Assembly (NCBI RefSeq): GCF_003996965.1
Contig: NZ_QWDM01000008.1
Span: forward strand, 124,001-188,000
Source: Flavobacterium cupreum
GTDB lineage: Bacteria; Bacteroidota; Bacteroidia; Flavobacteriales; Flavobacteriaceae
Reading direction: 5' to 3'
Length of the DNA: 64,000 bases
Part shown: positions 54,517 to 63,142 of the stretch, piece after piece
Numbering within the stretch: position 1 is the first letter of the stretch
Layout of the letters: each line of letters opens with the position of its first letter
The notes under the pieces: generated by a model
Seen by the model: only the letters and a program-made list of their open reading frames with translations
Told to the model about the DNA's origin: nothing
Databases searched by the model: none
Position numbers and translations under genes: made by a program

Positions 54517-57500
54517 ATGATTACACCCATTAAGGAATCCGCTTTTTATCAATTTATCACCGAAAATTTCCAGCGGGGAACTTTTGCCAACGATGATATT
54601 ATTGCGATAATACTACCTTTGCTGAAAACGGTCGCCACTATTCATAATCAGGGAAAAGTCGCATCACTGCAGGACATTTCGACTATTTATATCGAAAATC
54701 AGCATTTTCATATTACGGACAATGCGTTCGACATAAAAGATAATTCGAAAGCAATTGCGGCGTTTTTTAAAAGTAAAAGTAAAGCGTTTGAAATTTCGGG
54801 CGAACATTTTACAACCACCGAAATCGGGGAAGGCGTAAAAAGAGAGTATGGAGATAAAAGTGTTTCTGAAGAGGATGCTGAGCATTTAAATAAACCTGCT
54901 TACATAATAGATTACAGCTGTTTTGAATTTGAATTCGGCCATCACGATCCGGTAACCGATATTTTTGTACTGGGAATGATCCTGGCGAGTATCGCATTGC
55001 AATTTGATTTTACGGATATCGAAGACGTGAAGCGTTTTGTAGAATATCGCAGGAAAATGTATTTCCTGAACAGCAAAATAAATCCTGCGATTGCCAATAT
55101 TATTTTGGGAATGACAGAACTGAATCGCGAGAATCGCTGGAAAGATTTAAATGAAATAGTCGAAAAACTGCAAAATTACCGGGATTATAATCCGGAAACT
55201 GAGTATGATTTATCAAGTTTAATTGATGCGAAAGTTCAGAATAAAAACCAATTCATTCACGAAAAACTCCGGAACCGATTATTTGATAATAGTAAGCGAA
55301 ACCGTCTTTTATACTTTCAGCCGAATTTAAAATTCCTGAACCTGACCGTTTCTTCAGTTCCGCAGGCATTGAATTATGAAAATATAAATCCGGATGCTAT
55401 TTTTTACTGGAATGCGGAGATTTCAAAGAAAATCAGCAATACCAGTACGATTTCACTCAACAAATATTTAGAATTTCAGGACAATACCTATATCGTGCCC
55501 ACGCTCGATAAAATTCGTTTAGAAGCGAATAAGGACATTAACGAATACGGCTTTAGCCAGTTAAAACTCGTTTTGTGCAACCTGAACTGGTTTAATACCA
55601 AAGAAGAAAGTACAGAAAAAATAGTTTCGCCTTTGCTTCTGGCATCCGTTACGCTGACGAAGAAAAAAGGGGTGAAAGATGATTATTCCTTAGAATTTCT
55701 CGATTCTGAAGTGGAAATAAATCCTGTTTTGTCCAATATGCTAAAAGATTTATATGACATTCGATTACCGGAACGCATTCAGCTTTCGGAAACCAAAATC
55801 GAAGAAGTCTATGAATTATTGCGCATACAAGTGGAGAAAAACAGTTCAGGAATTGTTTTGGATTATATCGCTAAACCCAAAATAAAACTGATTCATTCAC
55901 AGGCCAGGCAAATCCTGACACAGTTTAATAAACGTTCCAAAAAGAAGGAAGCCATTCAGGATCAAAAAAATCTGAGTTACTCTTACAAGCCCGAAAATTT
56001 TCAGCCGTATGGTCTGGAATTGTTTCGAAATTATGTTTTTACGCAGGCTTCCTCTTTAGAATACCTCATCAACAGCGATATAAAACAGAACCCGCATTTT
56101 TTCAATGAAACCAAAACCATAGAAAGAGAATTTTACCAGCTTGATGAAGGTGACGTAAATCCTTTCCGTTGGGAATTTGATACCTGCAATTTAATCCTGG
56201 GCAATTTTAATTATAAAAAAATGTCTTTGGTTCGCGATTACAATCAGGTTGTTGAAAATAATGTCGAAAGTAATGTTTTCGGGAGTTTGTTCAATTCACT
56301 GGCACAAAAAGAGTTTAAAAATGAACTGAAATCCGGCAATAGTTTTACCAAAACGTTTAATGTTGTCGCGAGCGATCCTACGCAAAACAACGCCGTAAAA
56401 TATTCCGAATCGGGCGAAAGTTATATTATACAAGGGCCACCGGGAACAGGAAAGTCACAAACCATTGCCAATTTAATTGCCAATTATGTGGCAAATGATA
56501 AAAAGGTTTTGTTTGTCTGTGAGAAGCGCGCTGCCTTAGACGTCGTTTTTTACCGCCTTAAAAATCAGGGACTGGATGATTTATGCTGTTTAATTCACGA
56601 TTCACAGGCCGATAAAAAAGAATTTATTCTGGACCTGAAACAGACTTTTAACGATTTTACGGCATCTAAAAATAATTTTCAGGCGGTAGCAAACAATAGA
56701 GATAAGTTAGTTCAGAAGATTGATGCTGAAATCCATAAGGTCGCGATTTTTCATGATTTTATGAATGCCCGCATCGATGATGAAACGGACCTGACGATCA
56801 AATCACTTTTTGATGTTTTGGTTTCTAATCCGCATAAAGCTTTACTGGATAATCTGAATATGCTGGATGATAACGCCGGACTTCAGGACTGGACCAAACA
56901 TCACGAATTATTCGAAAAATTATTTGCCATAAATCAGGAAACCAACCAGTCGGAGTTCTTTTCTGTGCATCCGTTCCGTTTTTTAAGGATGGATGCCTTT
57001 CGAAAATACAAACATATCTCTGATTTAAGGAAAGATCTTGAAAACAGCCAGGAGATACTGGAAAACATTTCAGAACGACTGGATTTTGTTTCCATTTCGC
57101 CAAAAGTCGATACGTTTTTTGAGATTCATAAATTGCTGCGCAAGGCGATAGCGACTTTCATCTATTTCGATAATAATGTATCTGAATTATTAGAGCCGGA
57201 CAGCGCCCTTTTCAGATTGCTTGAAAAGGATGTTCAGACGTTAGAGAAACTGAGATCCGATATTGAAAAATCGGCCCAGCAGTATCCGTACTGGACCAGG
57301 GCGATATCAGAAACGGATGCGAAAACGGCTCTGGAAATCATCAGAAAAAACGAAAACAGCTTTTTTAATTTCATCAATTCCGATTATAAAAAAACACGAA
57401 GCGAAATTCTTGCCGTTTACGACATCAATAAACACACAATAAAACCAGGTTTAGTTGTTGTTTTGGAAAATTACCTGGCTCAATTTGAGCAGGAAGAAAA

Positions 57501-59922
57501 ATTCAATACTTTAAAAAGTGATTTCGAAAGCAAATACAGGCTCGGTGATTTATTCGAATTAAAATATCATACCGAAACAATTAAAAAAGAATTAGACGGG
57601 ACCATTTTAGATTTTGCTAAAAACCTGAATTCGGCGGAACGAAAAGAGGTTACTGAAATTAAAAACCTCTTCTTAAAACTAAGTTCTTCTTTATGTGACA
57701 GTATTGAAAATTACGAAAATTTAAGTTTATCCGCGATAGAAAATTCAATCGCAGCGATCAATACAAAGAAAATGTATTTTGATTTGTACGCTTCTTTCTT
57801 TGAAGAAATTCAGGATGTAAATCCATCGGTAATCCAATTGTTAAAATCGAAGAAAATCCCGCTTGAAGATTTGCAGGTTACTTTGGCGGAAAGATCTTTG
57901 GAGAAATATTATGCGATTCATTATACGCATAAAAAATTCAACATGGATTTGCTGCATACCTCCATTGAAAAAGTAAAAAAAATGTATGCCGATTTATTAG
58001 AATTAAACGGAAAATACATCATTGCAAAACAAGTCAGCAATCTGAAAGAGTTGATTTTAACTTCTGAAATGTCCGTTTCGGGAATGACAGCAGCAGAAAA
58101 AGAAAGCAAAAGATCGATTACCGAAGGCAGAAAAATTCTGGAAAATGAATTCAGCAAAAGTATCCGGTTTAAATCGATTCGTGAATTGGCTTCTGCAGAT
58201 TCCGGACAGATTGTTCGTGAAATAAAACCCGTTTGGCTGATGAGTCCGCTAAGCGTTTCAGACACTTTACCGGTTGATGAAAACTATTTTGACGTAGTAA
58301 TTTTTGATGAAGCGAGTCAGATTACCCTCGAAGAAGGACTTATGCCGATTTACAGAGCTAAACAAACCATAATTGTGGGCGACGAAATGCAAATGCCGCC
58401 GAGTAATTTCTTTGGAAGCGCATCCGGAAACCAGGACGATTTATGGAACGACGCAGCGGCAGATGAAGATGATTATTTCTCTCTGGATGCCGATAGTTTC
58501 CTGACGCAGGGCGCCCGTAAATTCCCCTCAATTATGCTGGGCTGGCATTACCGAAGCAAACACGAAGCCTTAATTGGTTTCTCGAATGCTTCCTTTTATG
58601 ACAGTAAATTGCTGACGATTCCGGATTTAAAAGATCACAGCAAAGTGGGTGAAGCGATCATTGTTGACGATGTAAAAGAGGCAAAAAACAATCTTGATCA
58701 TTTGTTCTCTAAACCAATATCCTATCATTACATTCATAAAGGTGTTTATAATGCGCGTTCTAATAGCATGGAGGCACAATACATAGCCAATATGGTACGT
58801 GAACTTTTAATACAAAACAAAGGGCAAAGTGTCGGAATCGTAGCGTTCTCAATGGAACAGCAAAATGAAATCGAAACCGCAATAGAAAATATTTGCATCG
58901 AAGATAAAGTTTTTGAAAACCTGATTGAAGAAGAATACAAGCGAATTGAAAACAACCAATTTGTTGGTCTTTTTGTGAAAAACCTCGAAAATGTGCAAGG
59001 AGACGAGCGTGACATTATTATTATGAGTACGTGTTACGGATACAATCCGCAAGGAAAAATGCTGATGAATTTTGGGCCAATCAATAAACGTGGCGGTGAG
59101 AAACGACTGAATGTAATTTTCTCAAGGGCCAAGAGAAGTATGTGTGTGGTGAGTTCCATAAAATATACAGATATTAAAAATGAATACAACGAAGGGGCAA
59201 ATTATTTCAGGAAATACCTTCAGTATGCGGAGTTGATCAGTCTGGGACAATTAGAAGCCGCAAACAACGTTTTGAATGCGATTAACAGTAAAAATAAAGT
59301 CGAAACATCAAGTTTAATAGCAGATCAAATTCAGGAAGAAATTGAGAAAATCGGCTATTTTGCCACAAAAAATATTGGGCAAAGTAAATTTAAATGCCAC
59401 TTAGGGTTCAAGAAAGCTGTCGACGACGAAGAATTTGTGCTCGGAATTATGATCGACGATGATTTACATTATGCCAATGATGATATTTTAGAACAATATC
59501 TTTTAAGGCCTCAGATTCTGATTGCAAATGGCTGGACGGTATGTCAAATTTATTCGAAAGACTGGATCGAAAACAAACCAAGAGTTTTAAAAATGATTGC
59601 TGCAGCATTAAAAAATGAATCGTTTTTTGATGATGTTGTAATCGAAGAAAATCATATCGAAATTGAAGATGTTAGTCCGGATAATACTGCTGATGGGAAA
59701 TCTGACGGGAATCGTAATTTCGAAAGATACCTTAACACCTCAAACGGAAGTAATAAATTTTGGGAAATTACTGCTGACGGAAAAAATATAATTGTTCAGT
59801 ACGGACGGGTAGGAACCAAAGGACAAAAAATGGTAAAAGCCTTTGACAGTGAAGAGCAAGCCTTGAAAGAAAAGCGAAAATTAATTGCTCAGAAGGTAGC
59901 CAAAGAATACTTTAAAGAATAA
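54517..59922 (+). CDS. Giant SF1 helicase with kinase-like, DUF4011, nuclease-like and WGR domains
   Basis: The protein has 1801 residues. Residues 1-235 resemble a degenerate protein kinase lobe (HNQGKVASLQDIS, FHITDNAF, DPVTDIFVLGM), without a clear catalytic Lys. A DUF4011-like segment starts near D257 (DNSKRNRLLYF). The COG1112-type SF1 helicase has Walker A GPPGTGKS at 640, then a long coiled-coil insert (about 700-1200). Walker B is DEASQ at 1264, with NVQGDERD near 1493 and NVIFSRAKR at 1532. Residues 1600-1690 resemble a PD-(D/E)XK domain of the MTES_1575 type with changed catalytic positions (H1628, M1645). A WGR domain ends the protein (1729-1801, YGRVG at 1762). It probably acts on damaged or foreign nucleic acid. 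Confidence 0.85.
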   Translation: MITPIKESAFYQFITENFQRGTFANDDIIAIILPLLKTVATIHNQGKVASLQDISTIYIENQHFHITDNAFDIKDNSKAIAAFFKSKSKAFEISGEHFTTTEIGEGVKREYGDKSVSEEDAEHLNKPAYIIDYSCFEFEFGHHDPVTDIFVLGMILASIALQFDFTDIEDVKRFVEYRRKMYFLNSKINPAIANIILGMTELNRENRWKDLNEIVEKLQNYRDYNPETEYDLSSLIDAKVQNKNQFIHEKLRNRLFDNSKRNRLLYFQPNLKFLNLTVSSVPQALNYENINPDAIFYWNAEISKKISNTSTISLNKYLEFQDNTYIVPTLDKIRLEANKDINEYGFSQLKLVLCNLNWFNTKEESTEKIVSPLLLASVTLTKKKGVKDDYSLEFLDSEVEINPVLSNMLKDLYDIRLPERIQLSETKIEEVYELLRIQVEKNSSGIVLDYIAKPKIKLIHSQARQILTQFNKRSKKKEAIQDQKNLSYSYKPENFQPYGLELFRNYVFTQASSLEYLINSDIKQNPHFFNETKTIEREFYQLDEGDVNPFRWEFDTCNLILGNFNYKKMSLVRDYNQVVENNVESNVFGSLFNSLAQKEFKNELKSGNSFTKTFNVVASDPTQNNAVKYSESGESYIIQGPPGTGKSQTIANLIANYVANDKKVLFVCEKRAALDVVFYRLKNQGLDDLCCLIHDSQADKKEFILDLKQTFNDFTASKNNFQAVANNRDKLVQKIDAEIHKVAIFHDFMNARIDDETDLTIKSLFDVLVSNPHKALLDNLNMLDDNAGLQDWTKHHELFEKLFAINQETNQSEFFSVHPFRFLRMDAFRKYKHISDLRKDLENSQEILENISERLDFVSISPKVDTFFEIHKLLRKAIATFIYFDNNVSELLEPDSALFRLLEKDVQTLEKLRSDIEKSAQQYPYWTRAISETDAKTALEIIRKNENSFFNFINSDYKKTRSEILAVYDINKHTIKPGLVVVLENYLAQFEQEEKFNTLKSDFESKYRLGDLFELKYHTETIKKELDGTILDFAKNLNSAERKEVTEIKNLFLKLSSSLCDSIENYENLSLSAIENSIAAINTKKMYFDLYASFFEEIQDVNPSVIQLLKSKKIPLEDLQVTLAERSLEKYYAIHYTHKKFNMDLLHTSIEKVKKMYADLLELNGKYIIAKQVSNLKELILTSEMSVSGMTAAEKESKRSITEGRKILENEFSKSIRFKSIRELASADSGQIVREIKPVWLMSPLSVSDTLPVDENYFDVVIFDEASQITLEEGLMPIYRAKQTIIVGDEMQMPPSNFFGSASGNQDDLWNDAAADEDDYFSLDADSFLTQGARKFPSIMLGWHYRSKHEALIGFSNASFYDSKLLTIPDLKDHSKVGEAIIVDDVKEAKNNLDHLFSKPISYHYIHKGVYNARSNSMEAQYIANMVRELLIQNKGQSVGIVAFSMEQQNEIETAIENICIEDKVFENLIEEEYKRIENNQFVGLFVKNLENVQGDERDIIIMSTCYGYNPQGKMLMNFGPINKRGGEKRLNVIFSRAKRSMCVVSSIKYTDIKNEYNEGANYFRKYLQYAELISLGQLEAANNVLNAINSKNKVETSSLIADQIQEEIEKIGYFATKNIGQSKFKCHLGFKKAVDDEEFVLGIMIDDDLHYANDDILEQYLLRPQILIANGWTVCQIYSKDWIENKPRVLKMIAAALKNESFFDDVVIEENHIEIEDVSPDNTADGKSDGNRNFERYLNTSNGSNKFWEITADGKNIIVQYGRVGTKGQKMVKAFDSEEQALKEKRKLIAQKVAKEYFKE

Positions 59923-59934
59923 AAAAAATAAAAG

Positions 59935-60007
59935 TTTGCGTAATTTTTACACAAAATAATTGTTTCATAAAATATTAAATGTATATTTGCGTATAATTAA
60001 CGCAAAT
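59935..60007 (+). promoter_or_regulatory. Promoter with two matching palindromic operators for the ADP-ribose operon
   Basis: TTG (59960-59962), 19 bases, then TATATTTG (59982-59989) is a consensus promoter. Two 21-bp palindromes with the same 9-3-9 form flank and overlap it. Site 1 is TTTGCGTAA-TTT-TTACACAAA (59935-59955) and site 2 is TTTGCGTAT-AAT-TAACGCAAA (59986-60006). Their centres are 51 bp apart, about five helical turns. Site 2 covers the -7 and transcript start, so binding should repress. The next ATG is at 60017. Confidence 0.75.
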
Positions 60008-60016
60008 CAAAGAATT

Positions 60017-60844
60017 ATGATACTTAACCTGGACCCCAATTTTAAACCATTTACTGGTCAGAAAGAAATAGAATTTAAAAATTTCACCTTTTCAGGAGGA
60101 GAGCCACACATCAAAATTAATCCTGATTTTGATACTAAGGAGGCCGTAACAATCACACACCGTTTAAATTCATTCAATGATTTAGGATTGTTGTGCCTGA
60201 CTGTTGATGCTTTAAGACGAATGGATGTGAAAATTATTAGCCTTTTCATTCCGTATTTTCCGGCGGCACGTCAGGACAGGGTAATGATCAAAGGCGAGCC
60301 TTTATCTGTAAAAGTTTATGCTGATATCATAAATACCATGCAGCTGGAAAAAGTTTTTGTTTTTGACGCGCACTCTGAAGTTACACCGGCATTAGTCAAC
60401 AATTGCGAAGTGATTCCGAATCATACTTTTATTCAGACCGTTATAAAAACGATTGGCAACGAGGTAAAATTAATTTCTCCGGATGGAGGAGCCCTGAAAA
60501 AAATCTACAAAGTTTCTGAATTTTTAGGAGGTGTTGATGTTGTGGAATGCAGCAAAAGCCGCGATGTAAAAACCGGAAAACTATCTGGTTTTAAAGTCTA
60601 CGAGGACGATTTGCAAGGCATCGATTGCCTGATCGTAGACGATATTTGTGACGGAGGAGGAACATTTGTTGGTTTAGCACAAGAATTAAAAAACAAAAAT
60701 GCAGGAAAATTATATCTGGCAGTAAGTCACGGAATTTTCAACAAAGGTTTCGAAGTTTTAGATTGCTTCGAAAAAATATTCACAACCAATTCTTTTAAAG
60801 ATTTTGACGATGAAAAAGTAGAGGTTGTAAAATTGAAATTATGA
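60017..60844 (+). CDS. PRPP-synthetase homologue of the NAD/ADP-ribose-linked type
   Basis: The 275-residue protein is shorter than housekeeping Prs (about 310). It keeps the flexible loop (YFPAARQDRVMIKGEPLSVK, with Arg-Gln-Asp-Arg), the divalent metal site FDAHSEV, and the PRPP-binding loop LIVDDICDGGGTF. Such short Prs homologues occur in NAD-salvage operons and, in phages, as Adps, which pyrophosphorylates ADP-ribose. Here no nicotinamide phosphoribosyltransferase is visible, but ADP-ribose erasers follow. Ribose 5-phosphate or ADP-ribose is therefore a reasonable substrate. ATG 60017 is used because the upstream frame lies in the operator. It overlaps the next gene by 4 bp. Confidence 0.88.
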   Translation: MILNLDPNFKPFTGQKEIEFKNFTFSGGEPHIKINPDFDTKEAVTITHRLNSFNDLGLLCLTVDALRRMDVKIISLFIPYFPAARQDRVMIKGEPLSVKVYADIINTMQLEKVFVFDAHSEVTPALVNNCEVIPNHTFIQTVIKTIGNEVKLISPDGGALKKIYKVSEFLGGVDVVECSKSRDVKTGKLSGFKVYEDDLQGIDCLIVDDICDGGGTFVGLAQELKNKNAGKLYLAVSHGIFNKGFEVLDCFEKIFTTNSFKDFDDEKVEVVKLKL

Positions 60845-61662
60845 ATAAAAATTATAGAGTCGAAATAGCCAATAAAACCTTAGAAATTATCAAAAATGGT
60901 TTTTATGAACATAATGGAAAAAAGATTGATATAGAAAAAGAGATCAGAGAATCCATAGAAAATACCATTACAATTGTGCCAGATGATTGGGATGCAATCC
61001 TGAAAACTCCAATTGAGAATAATTTTGACACAGAAATTGTTACGAAAAATTGTTCTACAATTGAAGCACTACTTCAGGAGAAAAAGGGCAAAATTGGCGT
61101 CTTAAATTTTGCTTCGGCAAAAAATCCCGGAGGTGGATTTTTGGGAGGCGCTTCCGCTCAGGAAGAAAGTCTTGCCCGGTCTTCAAATCTGTATGCAACA
61201 CAAATCAAAGACAAAAAGATGTATGATTTTAATAAAAATAAATCTTCATTTTTATATTCAGATCACATGATTTATAGTCCCAATGTTTTGTTTTGGAACG
61301 ACGACAGCGGAAATTATCTTGAAAAAGCGTTAGTTGCAGACATAATCACATCGCCGGCACCAAACAAAGGCGCTATGTTACAACATGACAGAAAAGAAGA
61401 AATCGCTGAAATAGAAGAGGTTTTCAGAAAAAGAATGGATGAAGTATTGGCAATCGCTTCAAAGCAAAAAATAGAGTCGCTGATTTTGGGAGCCTGGGGA
61501 TGCGGTGTTTTTAGAAATGAGCCAAAAGATGTAGCCTATTTATTCAAAGAAATTATTTCAGAAAAATATACAGGTGCTTTTAAAAGAATAGTTTTTGCAG
61601 TATTGGACACTTCTGAGAAAAAATCAAATTTCAGGCATTTCGATGATGCTTTTAAAAATTAG
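60841..61662 (+). CDS. PARG-like glycohydrolase (TIGR02452 family)
   Basis: The 273-residue protein has the bacterial-type PARG signature GGGFLGGASAQEESLARSS near residues 98-116, with the catalytic Glu pair in AQEE. It also has the macrodomain-like LILGAWGCGVFRNEP loop that binds ADP-ribose. PARG cleaves poly- or mono-ADP-ribose from targets. The start overlaps the Prs-like gene (ATGA). Confidence 0.9.
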   Translation: MNKNYRVEIANKTLEIIKNGFYEHNGKKIDIEKEIRESIENTITIVPDDWDAILKTPIENNFDTEIVTKNCSTIEALLQEKKGKIGVLNFASAKNPGGGFLGGASAQEESLARSSNLYATQIKDKKMYDFNKNKSSFLYSDHMIYSPNVLFWNDDSGNYLEKALVADIITSPAPNKGAMLQHDRKEEIAEIEEVFRKRMDEVLAIASKQKIESLILGAWGCGVFRNEPKDVAYLFKEIISEKYTGAFKRIVFAVLDTSEKKSNFRHFDDAFKN

Positions 61663-61665
61663 AAA

Positions 61666-62193
61666 ATGAAATATGGTATACAAAATATAGCTCCTGAAAG
61701 TAAATTTTTATTTTTCTGGGGACACCAGCCCAACAAAGATGGAAGTATTTCTAAAACCTGTTTCAGTCAATGGTGGTTAAGTTCTTTTGTAGTTGACAAT
61801 ATAACGTATAAAACAGCCGAACACTGGATGATGGCAAAGAAAGCGGAATTGTTTGATGATAAAGCAATCTTCGAGAAAATAATCCAGGCAAATTCTCCGG
61901 CCGAAGCTAAAAAACTAGGACGGGAAGTTAAAAACTATGTAGATGCCGTTTGGCTGGAAAACAGATATGAGATTGTCATACAAGGGAATTTTTACAAGTT
62001 CAGTCAGAATGCATCTTTAAAAGAGTTTCTTATCCAAACCAACGAAAGAATTCTGGTCGAAGCCAGCCCCGTTGATCCCATTTGGGGAATCGGAATGGCG
62101 GCTGATCATAAAGATGCTCCTAATCCCGAAAAATGGAAGGGATTAAATCTTTTAGGCTTTGCTTTGATGGAAGTTAGGGATGAATTGAAATAA
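61666..62193 (+). CDS. NADAR-family protein (YbiA-like N-glycosidase)
   Basis: The 175-residue protein matches the NADAR fold. It has an early FFWGHQPNKDG stretch, the conserved YKTAEHWMMAKKAELF helix with its catalytic Glu, and EASPVDPIWGIGM near the C-terminus. NADAR enzymes cleave N-glycosidic bonds, and members have been shown to remove ADP-ribose from guanine in nucleic acid. It lies 3 bp after the PARG gene. Confidence 0.92.
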   Translation: MKYGIQNIAPESKFLFFWGHQPNKDGSISKTCFSQWWLSSFVVDNITYKTAEHWMMAKKAELFDDKAIFEKIIQANSPAEAKKLGREVKNYVDAVWLENRYEIVIQGNFYKFSQNASLKEFLIQTNERILVEASPVDPIWGIGMAADHKDAPNPEKWKGLNLLGFALMEVRDELK

Positions 62194-62199
62194 TTAATT

Positions 62200-62613
62200 A
62201 TGGAAACGACAAAATTATATCGTCCGGTAGGATTGAAAGAAATGGAACTAATTGCGGAGACCGATTACAAATTATTTCCTCCAAGATTAGATTGGCAACC
62301 TATTTTTTATCCGGTAACAAATCAGGAATATGCTGAACAAATTGCTTTAGAATGGAATACCGTTGATGAGTTTTCCGGGTTTATTGGAATTGTTACAGCT
62401 TTTGAAGTTAAAAATGCCTTTTTAGAAAAATATGAAGTTCAAAATGTTGGAGACAGAAATCATAATGAACTCTGGATTCCTTCTGAAGATTTAGCCGAGT
62501 TTAATGCCAATATAGTGAATGGAATACAAGTCGTTAATGTTTATTTTACAGATCGTTCTTTTATATCTGAAAATAGCGAACTAAGAGATAAGCTAAATAG
62601 ATTTAAAAAATGA
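62200..62613 (+). CDS. ADP-ribosylation/crystallin-J1-type small protein
   Basis: This 137-residue protein resembles short proteins that databases label ADP-ribosylation/crystallin J1. It has an early [13 protein letters not shown], a [14 protein letters not shown] motif and an [16 protein letters not shown] helix. It has no ADP-ribosylglycohydrolase metal motif, so the label is positional and the function is unknown. Its place inside an ADP-ribose operon, overlapping the macrodomain gene by 4 bp, suggests it serves the same pathway. Confidence 0.75.
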   Translation: METTKLYRPVGLKEMELIAETDYKLFPPRLDWQPIFYPVTNQEYAEQIALEWNTVDEFSGFIGIVTAFEVKNAFLEKYEVQNVGDRNHNELWIPSEDLAEFNANIVNGIQVVNVYFTDRSFISENSELRDKLNRFKK

Positions 62614-63131
62614 TTTTACAACTTGTAAAAGCCGATATAACAGAAATTTGTGTAGATGCAATTGTAAATGCGGCTAATACTTCTTTGTTAGGCGGTGGTG
62701 GGGTTGACGGTGCTATTCACAGAAAAGGCGGTAAAGCCATATTAGATGATTGTATAGCGATTAGAAATAAGCAGGGAGGTTGTAAAGTTGGACAAGCAGT
62801 CATCACAACAGCAGGCAATCTGCCTGCAAAGTATGTTATTCATACTGTTGGTCCGGTTTGGAATGGCGATAAAGAAGAAAAAAATAATTTGCTTAAAGCT
62901 TGCTATCAAAATAGTTTAGAACTGGCGGTACAAAACAACATTAAAACCATTGCTTTTCCGGGCATTAGCACAGGAATTTATAGGTTTCCAAAAGATAGGG
63001 CAGCTGAAATTGCCATAAAATCAGTTAGAGACTTCTATAAAATTTCAGAGATAGATAAAGTAATATTTGTCTGTTTTGATGAAGAGAGTTACGAAATTTA
63101 TACTGGTTTATTAGAAAGAGAGCTACTTTAA
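62610..63131 (+). CDS. Macrodomain protein (O-acetyl-ADP-ribose deacetylase/ADP-ribosyl hydrolase type)
   Basis: The 173-residue protein is a single MacroD/YmdB-like domain. It has [23 protein letters not shown] near residues 20-42 (ADP-ribose-binding loop and catalytic Asp) and the second loop [12 protein letters not shown] near residue 112. It probably removes mono-ADP-ribose from acidic residues or nucleic acid ends, or deacetylates O-acetyl-ADP-ribose. Confidence 0.95.
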   Translation: MILQLVKADITEICVDAIVNAANTSLLGGGGVDGAIHRKGGKAILDDCIAIRNKQGGCKVGQAVITTAGNLPAKYVIHTVGPVWNGDKEEKNNLLKACYQNSLELAVQNNIKTIAFPGISTGIYRFPKDRAAEIAIKSVRDFYKISEIDKVIFVCFDEESYEIYTGLLERELL

Positions 63132-63142
63132 AAACTAAAATA

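Noticed and set aside
54517-59922. Helicase gene as a PARP (writer) because of its WGR domain
   Set aside because: No ART/PARP catalytic H-Y-E signature was found in the 1801 residues; WGR alone is not an enzyme.
59923-60016. Upstream extension of the Prs-like gene to 59960
   Set aside because: The extension falls inside the promoter and operators; the protein family starts at the ATG at 60017.
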